A stretch of 64,000 nucleotides of DNA from Warburgia ugandensis. Its lineage: Eukaryota > Streptophyta > Magnoliopsida > Canellales > Canellaceae. Positions 1 to 10,576 of this stretch are shown in pieces. The notes beneath the pieces are model-generated. The model saw only the letters and a program-made list of their open reading frames with translations. It ran no database searches and was not told the DNA's origin. Numbering within the stretch: position 1 is the first letter of the stretch; each line of letters begins with the position of its first letter. The translations under genes and the position numbers were made by a program. The stretch spans positions 8,510,327 through 8,574,326 of the forward strand of contig CP141137.1 of assembly GCA_035236585.1 (NCBI GenBank). Direction: 5' to 3'.

Positions 1-2039
1 TCTAATCTAGAGGTTTTGGAGTCTTTTGGATCGATTGGTTGGCTCAGATTCTACATCTGAGCCCTCCATCATCTTGATGTGAAGGGTTCATACCCTTTCC
101 TAAATTTTATTATTTTTATCCTAAACATAATTTCAGAAAAAATAAAATTACATAAATTAATATGAAACAAGTGGGAAAAGAGTTTTCACCTACCCGATTG
201 AAGAAAAATGTCGGTTATATAATCCAAATTAAGAGAATACCAGTTTGATGATAAGATAGCCCAAGATCCACTTGTCTTGTGATTTACGTTGTTTGAGCCG
301 TTGGATCTTTAAATTTCTTTAGGCATTTTGTAGCTAAGGTATGGTAGGAAATTTTATACGGTGTGATATGTGACATTTGATCTGGAACAGAGTGCCTAAT
401 TGAATTTAGGTCTCTTGTTCCAATCTAAAGAGAGGAGAGAGAAAATAAAAGAAATGGATCTTTTGGGATTTTGGGAATGGCTCTATGTCTGGTTTGCAGG
501 GAAAGTCAAGATAATTTCGTAGAAATTTTATGGACATTTTTAGAGGATTTTTGGAGGTGTATTTATAGGCATTTTGAGTGTTTTTCATAATTATGTGTAA
601 TGATTACGGTTTATTCTTTTTATTATTTAATTTGGCATTAGATTCTCCACCACGACCTTTTTCTCCACTACTAGCTGGTAGTGGTTTAACTCATGATTTC
701 ATGTGGGCTGTTCATTGGATTCCTTTTTAGGTCCCTTGTGGGCTCCATGTGGGCCCCACATAGTGTAAAAAGATAATTTTGCCCTTTATGTATGAAAATT
801 ATGGTTTATTCCCATGATCTCAGAATTGAGCGTACTTAGTGGAATTGGATTCGTATTTCTCAGAACATTCTAAATTTTGATGTCTCAGATCTCTATTATG
901 GGTAAAATTACTATTTTACCCTTTTGTCCATAAAATAAAGAAAATTAAGGATTTTTCATCCGAATTCAAAATTTGTCATGCTTACAGTCGTTTTGAAGGG
1001 TTTGCTGAGTTCAATTTCAATTATACATGTCTTATTGCTTGATTATACTTCTATAAGAAGTACATTCTAAATAACCCTAATATTCTAGCCCAAAATTTTT
1101 GAAACTCAAACCTCATTGATTTTCTCAATCAATTACAAAAATTGGGGTTATTATAGTTATTATCTTTGAATCTTACACCCCATGTTTCTTTCCATGCCCC
1201 AAGTCCACTTAGTTTTGTACGGACCATTTTAGTATACTTTTCACTCCATGAATCATGTGCATTTTAGTTTGGTTTCCTTAGTTAAGTTTCATTTGCACAA
1301 GCTTAAAAACCATGCTCATGCCTTACATTCCATTACAAGTTCTATTGCAAATACTTACATGGATCATGCACATGGTGGTTTGAGTTTTATTTCATAGGTA
1401 ATTGTTTGTTCTTTGTTTAATGCTTGTTTTGATCACCTTGCTTAAGTTTGTTGCATCTTAGATATGTTTAGAAAGTTTCTAAGTTTTGCTTTTTGAAAGC
1501 TTTGTTTTTAGAGAGTTTCCCTTAGTTTAGTTTCTAATTTCACGCATATCTTTCTTTTGATGTTATTTACTTTCCTAGTTTAGTCAAATATAATCTTTCT
1601 TTGGCTAGGATAATTGATCTAAATAAAGATCCAACTACAAATTCATAAGAGTCCTCATGGGATCAATCTCACTCGCGTACAATAGCTACATTGATTCATG
1701 AGCTTGCGAGTAATTATAAATCATATTCCTCAAGTATATATATTTTATAGGATCAATGAATGAGGGAGACTCGGAGTCTAAAAGTAAATGGGTATGTATA
1801 TGGACTTGCAAATGAAGTGAATATGGATGTTGCTGTGAATGTTTTGTTGTTTTCTTTTATCAAGTCCTTTCAAGATAGATGTGTATGGATGATTAATTTG
1901 GATGTTTTATACCCTACAATTGAGGTTGATGCATATTTCTTTTCATGTGTATAAAGATTGCAAGAACATTGTAGGGGATAGTACATTGAATGTATGCAAA
2001 AATATAGGTAGTTGTAATGTAAACAAAAGGAAAAAAAAT
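1..2039. other. intergenic, no gene recognised
   Basis: This stretch is AT-rich and without a convincing coding frame; the frames present are under 65 codons and resemble no family I know. The text around 1380-1750, with repeated 'tttagtt' runs and a 'gagtcctcatgggatcaatctc' type phrase near 1650, is reminiscent of non-coding parts of plant LTR retrotransposons, but no terminal repeat or protein relic confirms this. Confidence 0.5.
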
Positions 2040-2299
2040 AGGAACTTTCAAAGTTGTTTTGAAAAACATGACTTTAAAAATTGTTGTTTTTAAAGTCGTT
2101 TTGAAAAAAAAAAAGACTTTACAAATAGTTGTTTTAAAAGACATTTTGAAAAATACTTTAAAAATCATGACTTTTAAAGGAGTTTTGTAGTTGACTTCTT
2201 TTCTTACTGATTTTGCAAGTCAGCTTGATAGAAGTCACTTTATTAACTGACTTCTATTGGTACTTTTAACCTACTTTGAAAGTATCTTGTGTAGCAGTG
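2040..2299. repeat. AT-rich irregular repeat with inverted motifs, possible DNA-transposon end
   Basis: Short variants of a unit containing 'gttgttttgaaaaa' and 'gactttaaaaa' recur between about 2047 and 2185, in direct and inverted orientation. They are followed by a 'gaagtca/tgacttc' inverted pair and by 'tcttgtgtagcagtg' ending near 2299. Short degenerate subterminal repeats next to such an end are known from CACTA-type transposons, whose ends begin CACTA or CACTG. The opposite end was not found, so this is a tentative reading; a decayed palindromic repeat is the alternative. Confidence 0.35.
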
Positions 2300-3315
2300 C
2301 CCATTGTATATGATTCTAATTGGATGCTTCAAAGCCATTGTATGCTATCTTAATATATGTTATTCACTTTGTGTTATATGTTGTATGTCATTCTATTTAA
2401 TATGCCTTTATCATATTGATCTTCCAATTAGACGTAGTAAATTATCATTAGGCCCTTTCAGTGCCCTAGACCCAGCTAGGAAATTGGATTATCCATTCCT
2501 TCACTCCATTGTCATATAGTGATCCATACCTCTTGCATCATTCAATTTTCTCACTTACCAACTTCTCCATTCATGACCTTAATAGATTACCTAGCATTCC
2601 AATTACTTAATTTTAAGTAAATTGATGAAAAGTATTAGAGAAAAGGGAAACAAAAATCTCATTTTTTATAATAGAATTATAATATTGCTTATATTACACG
2701 AATTATTAGATGGGTTGTAATTGGTATGCAACTCATCCTTAACATAGCTAGCGTATGGATGGGTTAGGTCATTGAAAAGAGGGGCCCCTAGTAGTACTTA
2801 TGTTCTTACTAAAACCCGGTAGTACTTTTCCAAGTGAAAATATTAACATCCACTATATAACAGCTGGCAATAATACTACCAAGTTCTTTCAGTCAGTGGA
2901 GCATGAAATGAATGCAATGACCAAGTCAACAAAAAGGAAATAGCCCATAGTAAACCAGCTCATTTTCAATATGATAATAATACACGGAGTATACGACGAC
3001 CAATAATTGCGACTATCACCCTGGGTAAGAAGGTACTAAATACATGGCGAGTTCTTGAAAGATATATTTCTGCCGACATTATTGGACAAGCAACAGTACG
3101 TGGGTACAGACATGTGGTGTAGTAGGCTAAAGAATACAATTGGGACCACATTTCGGTGATGTAAACAGGCCGTCTTGGCCGAGAGGAGGGGGAAAAGGGA
3201 GAATTGCCTATTAGGACGCGAAGATCGGAAGAACAAGAATAGTGAGGCGGTGAAGAATATGCGGAAAGTTATATCATATTATTGAGCGAGAGAAGCCCAA
3301 GAAGAAGTCTTCTCC
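2300..3315. other. 3' flank of the LRR gene, no gene recognised
   Basis: No supported gene. On the minus strand this is downstream of the LRR gene stop at 3316. An AATAAT-like motif on the minus strand (3278-3283) lies about 35 bases past the stop and could serve polyadenylation, which is weak evidence. The short frames at 2304-2519 and 2966-3236 show no recognisable domain. Confidence 0.4.
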
Positions 3316-4298
3316 CTAGACATGTCTGTTCAGAGAAGAATAGGAGGGAGCAACAGAAGGCTGTGAAGAACGACTCATCGTATCTTTATCCGCATGCTTA
3401 ACCTTACAGGGCAGAATATAATAGGAACCCGGAAATGGGCAGTAGGTCGGCCTCGAACAAAACTTAGAACATTCGCCCACAGATCTCTGCATTGGCAACC
3501 CAGGAATGCAATTTTTTCTCACATCTAAAACTCCCTTGTTAATCAACTGCCTACAAATAGGTCCCACAGCCGTAAAATAGTTATCGGACAGGGATAGATT
3601 AAGTAAGTTCCCAAGCCCACAAATCTCTTCTGGTACAAGCCCGGTGAGAAAATTTCCAGCAAAATTGAGCTGCTCCAACTTCCCCATACATCCCAACGAG
3701 CACGGCAAGGGACCATTTAGTCGATTATAACCAGCATCGAACACAGTCGTTTGATCGAGAAATCCTATCTGGTAAGGAAGACAACCTGATAGCATGTTGT
3801 TGAGAAACAGAACCTCAAGTAATTTTGGAAAATTTCCAACGCTTGAAGGGATAGTCCCGACGAATTTATTGTTTGCCAGAGTGAGGTAGAGCACCGACGA
3901 GTCACCGAGATTATTGGGTAGTGGCTGAACGAAATAGTTGTTGTTTATGAAAATAACGTCCAAGTTGTCTTGCATGAAAAGTTCTGGCGGGACAGATCCG
4001 TGAAAGAAGTTGAATCGGACGTCTAAGAAATAGAGGGTGGGGATACCGATTAAAGATTTGGGGAAGGGCCCTGATAGAAGATTGTTACTAAGGTCAAGCT
4101 CGGAGAGGTATTTCAGCTTTTTGATGCCCGAGGAGATTGTGCCTCGGAATTTATTGGAGTTGGCATGGAAAATAGCGAGATCGGGCATTTTTTGGATCAT
4201 TTCATCGATAGATGGGGCTCCGATATGGAATCCATTGAAGTCGATGGCTGCAACTGTGGTCGCGGTTTCGTTGTATGGTGGACTCGTGCAGAAAAAAC
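3316..4298 (-). CDS. LRR protein, exon 2 (LRR domain and C-terminal tail)
   Basis: The exon follows a TTTTTGGCAG acceptor and encodes GFFCTSPP followed by the repeats, with conserved LSELDLSNN, LDVRFN, LTLANNKF, LNFAGN and LSLSDN segments. It ends at the stop at 3316-3318. Its 983 bases plus the 430 of exon 1 make 471 codons with no frameshift or internal stop. Confidence 0.88.
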
Positions 4299-4878
4299 CT
4301 GCCAAAAATTTTGTTTCTCAGAATAACGGTTTCTAGTATAATAAATGAGGTGAAATCTAATGCCGAAAGACTTGAATTGTGTAGTATTTAAGTCCCTGTT
4401 GTAATCTTATTATCTTCTCCATTAAACTAACAAGAAAAGTATACTGACCTTTGTACTTGTGGCAAATGTCGGGGCCAACCCATGTTTTTGCTATGTTTTG
4501 GGGATCTTCAGTTATGGTTCCCTTGAACTTCTGGATTGCTTTGTACGCAGATATGAGCTTTACGTCTGCAAAAGAAGAAGGTGGTGGTGATGGGGATGGT
4601 ACAGTTGGTGTCGGTGGTCGTGGTGATGGTACAGTTGGTGTCGGTGGTCGTGGTGACGGTACACTTGGTGTCGGTGGTGGTGGTGATGGTACACTTGGTG
4701 TCGGTGGTGGTGGTGGAGGAGGGCATTCTGTGGGCGCACTAGCACCACCTCCACCATTGTTTCCGCCACTGCCTATTCCGATGCCTATACCAATATCGAG
4801 CATATTAACGACGACGGGAACATCCGAGAACATAAAAATAGAGATGAATAATACGAGATTGTGCGATATGTTACCCAT
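3316..4878 (-). CDS. secreted leucine-rich-repeat protein, At4g06744-like, two exons
   Basis: The gene is read on the minus strand as exon 4878-4449, intron 4448-4299 and exon 4298-3316, giving 470 residues. The junction is AAAG|GTCAGT...GGCAG|GT in phase 1 and restores YK-GFFC, a conserved start of the LRR domain in this family. A hydrophobic N terminus (about residues 1-26) is a likely signal peptide. It is followed by a Gly/Ile-rich stretch (27-46), a Pro-rich stretch with TPSVPSP/TPTVPSP units (50-100), a cap segment with KTWVGPDIC (about 131-139), and roughly eight leucine-rich repeats of the LxxLxLxxNxxxGxxP type to about residue 420. The Cys-rich tail includes NCIPGLP and ECSKFC. Such proteins are expected in the cell wall or apoplast. 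Unlike classical LRR-extensins, the Pro-rich part precedes the LRRs. No transmembrane or kinase segment is seen. Function is not established; the family call is firm, the role is not. Confidence 0.9.
4449..4878 (-). CDS. LRR protein, exon 1 (signal peptide, Gly- and Pro-rich part, cap)
   Basis: The start codon is the ATG at 4878-4876, the first in frame after a TATA-like box 60 bases upstream. The exon is 430 bases long and ends in phase 1 at AAG-G before a GTCAGT donor. Reading past the donor gives unrelated residues and a stop, which supports the splice. Confidence 0.88.
4595..4714 (-). repeat. 30-bp coding minisatellite in the Pro-rich domain
   Basis: Four contiguous 30-bp units begin at 4595, 4625, 4655 and 4685 and differ by a few bases. 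Each encodes one ten-residue unit of the PSPxPPTPxV type. The reading frame is preserved whatever the copy number, so the tract is expected to vary in length between individuals. Confidence 0.9.
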
Positions 4879-4937
4879 GTTGGATGAGAAGAAATGAATA
4901 GGAAGGCAATGGAGCCAGTACCAGGTTGTTTAGGAAA

Positions 4938-4945
4938 CTATATAG
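4938..4945 (-). promoter_or_regulatory. TATA-like box of the LRR gene
   Basis: CTATATAG lies 60 bases upstream of the ATG at 4878. That is a suitable distance for a short plant 5' leader. No transcript data are available. Confidence 0.5.
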
Positions 4946-5331
4946 CCTGACATGGTACGAACCTGAGAAGTGGACCAAATAGAAAAAGGTATCACGAGCA
5001 CACAGTAGAAGGTCATGTTGCTTTCCTGTCATTTTCTGAGCGAGCGTGTTCCGTGTTTTCCAATTTGCCATTCGAGTCCCTTCTCTATGTGGCTTGCATT
5101 TAGTCTTGTGCTTGTTACATGAGATTAAAGATCAAGGACTTACTCCAATAGCCAAGAGAACGTGTTTCTGACTTTTCAAAGAAAAGAGAAGAAGAAGAGG
5201 CTAAAGTTACACATGGTAGCCCATGTGTTTGGCCATAGAAACTGTTCACTCAATTAGAGATAATGTTGAATATGCCAAAAAATCTTTGTCCATTCAATTA
5301 TCCTAAAACCACTATTGTTGAGGATATGAAA
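4946..5331. other. upstream flank of the LRR gene
   Basis: This is presumed promoter DNA of the LRR gene, followed by unassigned sequence. No other motif or coding frame is supported. Confidence 0.4.
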
Positions 5332-5806
5332 TGTGACATAGGCCAACTCAACTTAGCTCAAGACTGTAAATCTAGTACATAGACCTTAACTAAAGGCCTT
5401 CATTTTGAAACCCACAATCTAGAATGCCCAAATACATTACGTAAATATCTTGTCTCTAGATTTCTCTAGGAACATCCTAAAAGGTGGTAGAACTAGATAT
5501 TTGTGTAGAGACTTCTAGAGAGGATTTTAGAATGGTCTCCAACCATTGGATAGTTAGCATATGTAAAGATCTTCACCATCCATTGAGGAGGTGGAAGGAG
5601 GAAAGCACCTATAAATAGGGGAGCTTCCTTATTTACAAGGCATCAAGAGTTGTAAGCATCTTCAGAGTAATAAAGCTAGAGTTCCTTCCAAGTCCCTTTT
5701 AGTTGTTCTTCTCCTTTGAGATTTTTAGTTAGGCTTACTTAGTTGGTGCAAAGTGAGAAGCCAAACTAAGTGCGGCATGGGAGTCTAAGAAGCTAAGCCC
5801 ATGACA
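5332..5806 (+). mobile_element. LTR-like fragment or solo LTR
   Basis: The segment starts TGTGAC, ends CATGACA, and holds a TATA box (CTATAAATA, 5609-5617) placed as in an LTR promoter. A phrase around 5569-5605 (ccattgaggaggtgga followed by a purine-rich run) is shared with the LTRs at 31469 and 33952, and all three end in TGACA. This suggests a related family. No flanking duplication was found and no internal region follows, so the boundaries are approximate. Confidence 0.45.
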
Positions 5807-6149
5807 AATGGCACCTCATAGAGATCCTAAATAATCATAATAACATTAGTCATTTCAAAGCCTAAGATAGATTATCTGAAGTTAGAGAATTTTATTAGTG
5901 CCTTCTTGATTGAAAAAAATAAAAAGTACACCATTACCATAATTTTAGTTGTCTAGGTTGTTGACCTAGTTAGTCAAGGGCAGTTAACAAATATCCAAAC
6001 TAATGTTTGCTAAGCATTGCCATGATTGTGAATATAATAGCCTAGCAGACGCTAGCACTAAATGTAGTTGTAAGGTGGATTGTCCAACCCAAATGTTATG
6101 TGGTGCAAGCCCTACCACTCTCAAACTTTAGAGGATAAGAAATAACAAA

Positions 6150-6216
6150 AGCAGCAACAGCAACAGCAACAACAACAACAACAACAACAACAATGATAAT
6201 AATAATAATAATAATT
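6150..6216. repeat. compound trinucleotide microsatellite
   Basis: Runs of CAG/CAA are followed by (AAC)n and then (AAT)n. Confidence 0.9.
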
Positions 6217-7059
6217 TAACACATTTGTGCCATATCATATAATTCGCCTATAATACATGCATGCTCTCATAGCTTATGCATACTACATTTCAAAATCTCA
6301 TGTGATACTCCACATCATATGCACATCATCAATGATATCCAACATAGCACAAAAAACAAAAATTCATGAGAGTTTATGTCTCAAGCATTCACAATTCTCA
6401 TATCTTCACATAATCATAACATAATTTTCTTTTCTTAACATGAAGTGGTCTATTGCTAGAAGTCCAATCTACTTCAATATTCAAAGTTCTCCCTTACAGT
6501 AGTAATATTACTTGGTTTGATTATGAAAGTCTTATAACTCCTTAGATATTCATTAAAGTATGTATTATTTGATCCAAACACCATCTTAAAGTTTTAGATA
6601 CTTTTACAACCTAACTAGTCCACATAACCCGTACCTAAGGTAATTTACATAATATGTTATGAGTGTGATAATTTCATTTAGGTTAACTACTTGTTTAGTT
6701 TCATCTGCCCTATCATATAGCCAAACAAGAAAAAGAAGACAACGAAGAAGTTTGAATTCAAACTATTGTAAAATGATAGAAATGAGCAACTCATGTTCCA
6801 TTTGATATTTTCAAAAGTTTCGTCAAAGTTTTAATATATCCTTGAAAGGCAGGTGGAGGCTTTGCTCCACACATGAATAATGAATTCATGCAAAAGTTGC
6901 ATCTTCATGCACACTAGTCTTTTACCACCATTTTGTAGTCTATCTCTCTCTCTGACCGACCCTTAGTCCAAATAAGTCCATTAGAGATGAGGAAATCAAT
7001 AGAAACGCATGACAGCCACATGGATCTAATCCAAAGGAATAAATGCCAAAAGGTTAGTC

Positions 7060-7222
7060 TGGTGCATAAAGCTCTCACGTGTGCGAGTTTGGGAAAAGGG
7101 CGAACTACGAAAGGTCAATAGTACGGAACCTCACTTTACATTGCAAGAGACTGTTTCTACACCTCTAACATATAACCTCAAAGTCACACAACATAAGTCT
7201 ACTGTTGCCCGAAGACTCTCCT
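7060..7222 (-). mobile_element. Au-like SINE, decayed
   Basis: The minus strand shows the Au SINE order: a GGAGAGTCTTC-like start, a region of the 'tgaggttat' box-B type, 'cagtctcttgca', then 'ttcgcccttttcccaaa' and 'cgggagct'-like text. Many substitutions are present and no clear target duplication was found. Confidence 0.55.
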
Positions 7223-8617
7223 TCTAAAAGAATAAATATGATTTCAACAATACCTATCTCCTTTCATATATATTAACAACGCAAGAACCGCCTGCTTTAA
7301 CCGAGGGTCTGAGCATGCAGTTGCAAATACTGCTCGACCGGTGCCATTTGTTCGACCAGTGGCGCTTGAACTGGTCACCTGTTTTAGAGGCAAGCGTCAT
7401 TATCAATCAATATTGTATCTCCATAAATATATATTATGTATAATAAATAAATTTCTCTCTACTCTTAATTCATTTAATTATAAGGATGCTGGAGGCATGT
7501 AGTAGAGCACGACAACACCACAACAGCTGTGCAAAGTCCACTTCTCCATGGTGGTCCCAGACCACATATACTTGATCCAAGCCGTTCATCAAGCTTGCCA
7601 ATCTTCGGACATCTAATGGCCCAAAAATCATGATAAAAGGGACCTCTAGTATCCATCTTCTTCTTATTTTAACAAACAGAGGTCTATCTTAAGTTTGAAC
7701 GCCTTTCATTGACTATTGATGATTGGTCGGACCAAATGATCACAGAGATGGAAAGGAAAAGGAGAAGTGCCAATATTACCATTCAAGAGGGAAGGCAACA
7801 ACAACAAGGGAAGTGGGCATGCTGTGCACTTGCCGACAATGTTACATGTGGGGCCCAGAAGGTTGATGATCCAAACCATTCATCTTCCAGGTGTGGAACT
7901 CAGAGATCTCCACTCGATTGAAAATGTTAATTAAGTTTCAATTAGTTAGATCATTTGCCTACACTAATATTGGTTATGAACTAGACCCCTGACCATCCAT
8001 GTTAATTTCCCCAGGAATGATGGTTAGACTCATTCAAAGAAGTTGATGTTTTTGTGCATAGCCTGTCTAGGACATTGTCATTGAATGAACTACCAATTGC
8101 CTCAGCCTGGACTTGCCTCACGTAAGTCCATGTTCTGATTTACACAAGCAGTAAGCCATTGTAACACTAGTAATAGTCTGCATATATCACAATGAAGAAA
8201 AGGAAGAAAAATATGACCAAGCCATTACAGTAACAAAGCCAAAACTTTTCGAAACAGAAGCCCTAATTTCGAGAACTTTATTCAACTAGTTGAGCTAAAT
8301 TACAAAGGCAAGCATGTGACCCTATCTCCAAAGGGGAGTATAAAAAGGTGTGGTCCTCCCCTTTTGGCTTGTCTGTATGTCGCTGTTTGTCAACCATGAC
8401 ACCAACGACATGGGAACCACCCAAAGCTAAAGACAAAAGCGTGCTCTCAACCGATTCCCCCACCCTGGCCACTTCATTTAAACAAATACAATCTCTAATC
8501 AAACAACAAAAATTATGGATAGAGAAAGAAAGAGGTGTCACAGTCAATAGCTGTGACTAAAAACCGCCATTAAAAACCCTGTGTATTACACAGTGCAAGA
8601 GATGGGTGGTGCGAGCA

Positions 8618-8626
8618 TTTATATAT
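8618..8626 (+). promoter_or_regulatory. candidate TATA box for the MIR167 transcript
   Basis: TTTATATAT lies about 200 bases upstream of the mature miRNA and is followed by a purine/pyrimidine-rich leader, which fits a Pol II miRNA promoter. The stronger-looking TATAAAAAG at 8340 is an alternative. Confidence 0.4.
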
Positions 8627-8821
8627 CGAGGTGAGAGAGGGTCAGGAGGCAGCTTTAATTTCGTAACTACATGCATGGCTTGCCTTTGAGGCTCTCCTCA
8701 TCAACGTAACAAGTGAAACTCCTGGTAGTAGAAGTTTCTTCCTTCTCCATTGAATCTGCTCATATCGGTTCCGAACCAGGCGAAAATTCTCCGACTTCGT
8801 TTCTTTTCTTTGTTGGTTTGA

Positions 8822-8922
8822 GAGATTGAAGCTGCCAGCATGATCTGGTGAATAGAGATATCCCCTTTGCGCCCCATATTTGCACCACGTTAAAGGTTAG
8901 ATCCTCACTTGCAGTACCAGCA
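8822..8922 (+). ncRNA. MIR167: MIR167 microRNA precursor
   Basis: Positions 8827-8848 match mature miR167 over all 22 bases (start TGAAGCTGCCAGC, end GATCTGG, the variant form known from miR167d). The opposing arm at about 8899-8920 carries GATC and GCAGT at the same places as known miR167 star strands and can pair with it, with internal mismatches and one bulge, across a loop of about 50 bases. miR167 directs cleavage of AUXIN RESPONSE FACTOR 6 and 8 mRNAs and so tunes auxin response, adventitious rooting and flower fertility; that is family knowledge. The sense orientation and complete identity argue against a target site, which would be antisense and mismatched. The precursor ends are approximate, and I judged the fold by eye. 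Confidence 0.85.
8827..8848 (+). ncRNA. miR167: mature miR167 (5p arm)
   Basis: This is a 22-base exact match to the miR167 family on the 5' arm, where the functional strand of this family always lies. Confidence 0.88.
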
Positions 8923-10453
8923 GATGGATATATCGTTTGCTTTTAGCCATAGGAGATGGAAGGATAGATTAATCTTTTGATCTTAGAAACAAAGTTCAGA
9001 GAGAAAAGGCATCTAGGTTTCTCTTCTAGATCTCCTGTTCAGTGATTTGATCTTAGTAGGCCTCCCTTTTACCATCTATAGCAAAAAGTTTTTCTTATTA
9101 GGCAACCAACCCTAAAAGTAAATACCTTTGAGCTAGCATCAACCTGATATGGTCTAACATCGGCTGCATGTCTATCTAGTCCACAGAAACAACCATACGT
9201 ATCAAAGGATTGAAACTTAACAAGATGAATAGATGGGGAGGTTGGGTAGTGATAGAAACAATTGGAGAAGAACCCTAGTTAGCCAGGCAACGGTGCTTTT
9301 AGCTGTGCTTTCATCAGATCATCTTGCAGCTTCAATCACTCACCAACAAAAAACTCCTAAATCTGATTTTGGAGATCAACAAGTTGCCACTTCCTGCTAC
9401 TCTTCAACAATGCTCGTTCTGGTCAGACATGAAAAGGTATTTATTATTATACATTTCGATCAGTTAGTTAATTACTTGGGTTGAAAAGCCTTTTTATTGC
9501 ATGTAAATGGCAATAGTCCCTTAGAATGGTGACATCCTTTAAGCCTAATTATATTGCTGTAAATTAAAGACTGGCTTGCCGTTATCAAATATGTAAGTGC
9601 GGTATCATTTAAATTTTACCATGTTCCTCTATTAATCTATATATTCCAATGTAAATATATTGCTTTTAGTATGGATAGGGAATTAATGTATTACTAAGAA
9701 AGCCAATGCGCCAATGCCATGAGATCCACTGAATACGTGCATTTTTTAGATATAAATTACAAATACATATATATTGGTTACCATGGAAAAAAAATTTATA
9801 AATAAAAGTAAATATACTATTTTAAGAATAATTCGATTCTCTTTGCACCAAATCAAATGATGGGGTGTTCTGATAATTGTGAAATGTCTTCAGAAACGTT
9901 GGTTCATCACCAGGCTGATCAATCGAAGCTAGGTTGCAGACGGTCAGGATTGGAACTTCATAAGACAAATCTTTAACATTATTGCTTAAAATTCTCATAC
10001 CATTTTTCAGTTTATTCTCAAACCGTATAATTTCTCCATATAGTATGAATCCAGAACCTGAAAGTACTATTAGCCTCTTTTAGTTACTATAAGGCATTTT
10101 GGAAATGTTCATATTGCAAGTTATGGTTTGCTTTCCCCTTTACGACTTTCTCATTATATATTGAATTATAGGAATCTCTGAGAAGAGAAGGCACAAACAA
10201 AGAAATGGGGGGAAATAACAGAAAGGGGGAACCAGTGCCATTATTTGCTGAATTTTATCTGTGGTGAGAAAAGGAAAAGGGTGAGACAAAAAGAATATTA
10301 GTAAGATTGGGTGGGGACAGTACCCATTACATATCACATTTATACTCTCCATCTCATCAAGTGATCAGAAATCAGGGTGGGCCATGGATGGCCTAGATTT
10401 TTATATTAGATGTGGGCCACTGGTGGACCGATTCTATGTTTTGTTTTAACTGT

Positions 10454-10576
10454 AAAAAAGGGCAGCCCCAGGGCACAAAGCTCCTACCTATACGGGGTCC
10501 AGGGAAAGGGCGGACCACAAGGGCCTATAGTACGTAGCCTTATCTTATATTTTTACAAGATGCTGTTTCCACAAAG
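10454..10576 (-). mobile_element. Au-like SINE, 5'-truncated
   Basis: The plus strand begins aaaaaagGGCAGCCCCAGGGCAC, which is the complement of the Au SINE 3' end and tail. It runs through gggtccagggaaagggcggaccacaa to tgctgtttccaca, where it stops before the tRNA-like head. The missing 5' part is typical of incomplete reverse transcription or of deletion. Confidence 0.8.

Larger units (their letters stand above)
5807..8616. other. intergenic, microsatellite, SINE relic and no supported gene
   Basis: Apart from the microsatellite near 6.15 kb and the SINE relic near 7.1 kb, I see no gene. Frames at 7709-7921 and on both strands at 8278-8560 lack recognisable domains. A TATAAAAAG at 8340-8348 might belong to a transcript running towards the MIR167 precursor. 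Confidence 0.4.

Noticed and set aside
4451-4897. 148-codon plus-strand frame opposite LRR exon 1
   Set aside because: It is the antisense shadow of the Pro-rich minisatellite, giving Gly/Val-rich text; the minus-strand product has clear family homology and splice sites.
6120-6220. CRISPR-like array
   Set aside because: It is a simple trinucleotide microsatellite; no spaced repeats occur in the window.
8278-8560. Overlapping frames on both strands as a gene next to MIR167
   Set aside because: Neither frame shows a domain or conserved motif; the region is more likely promoter or leader of the miRNA transcript.
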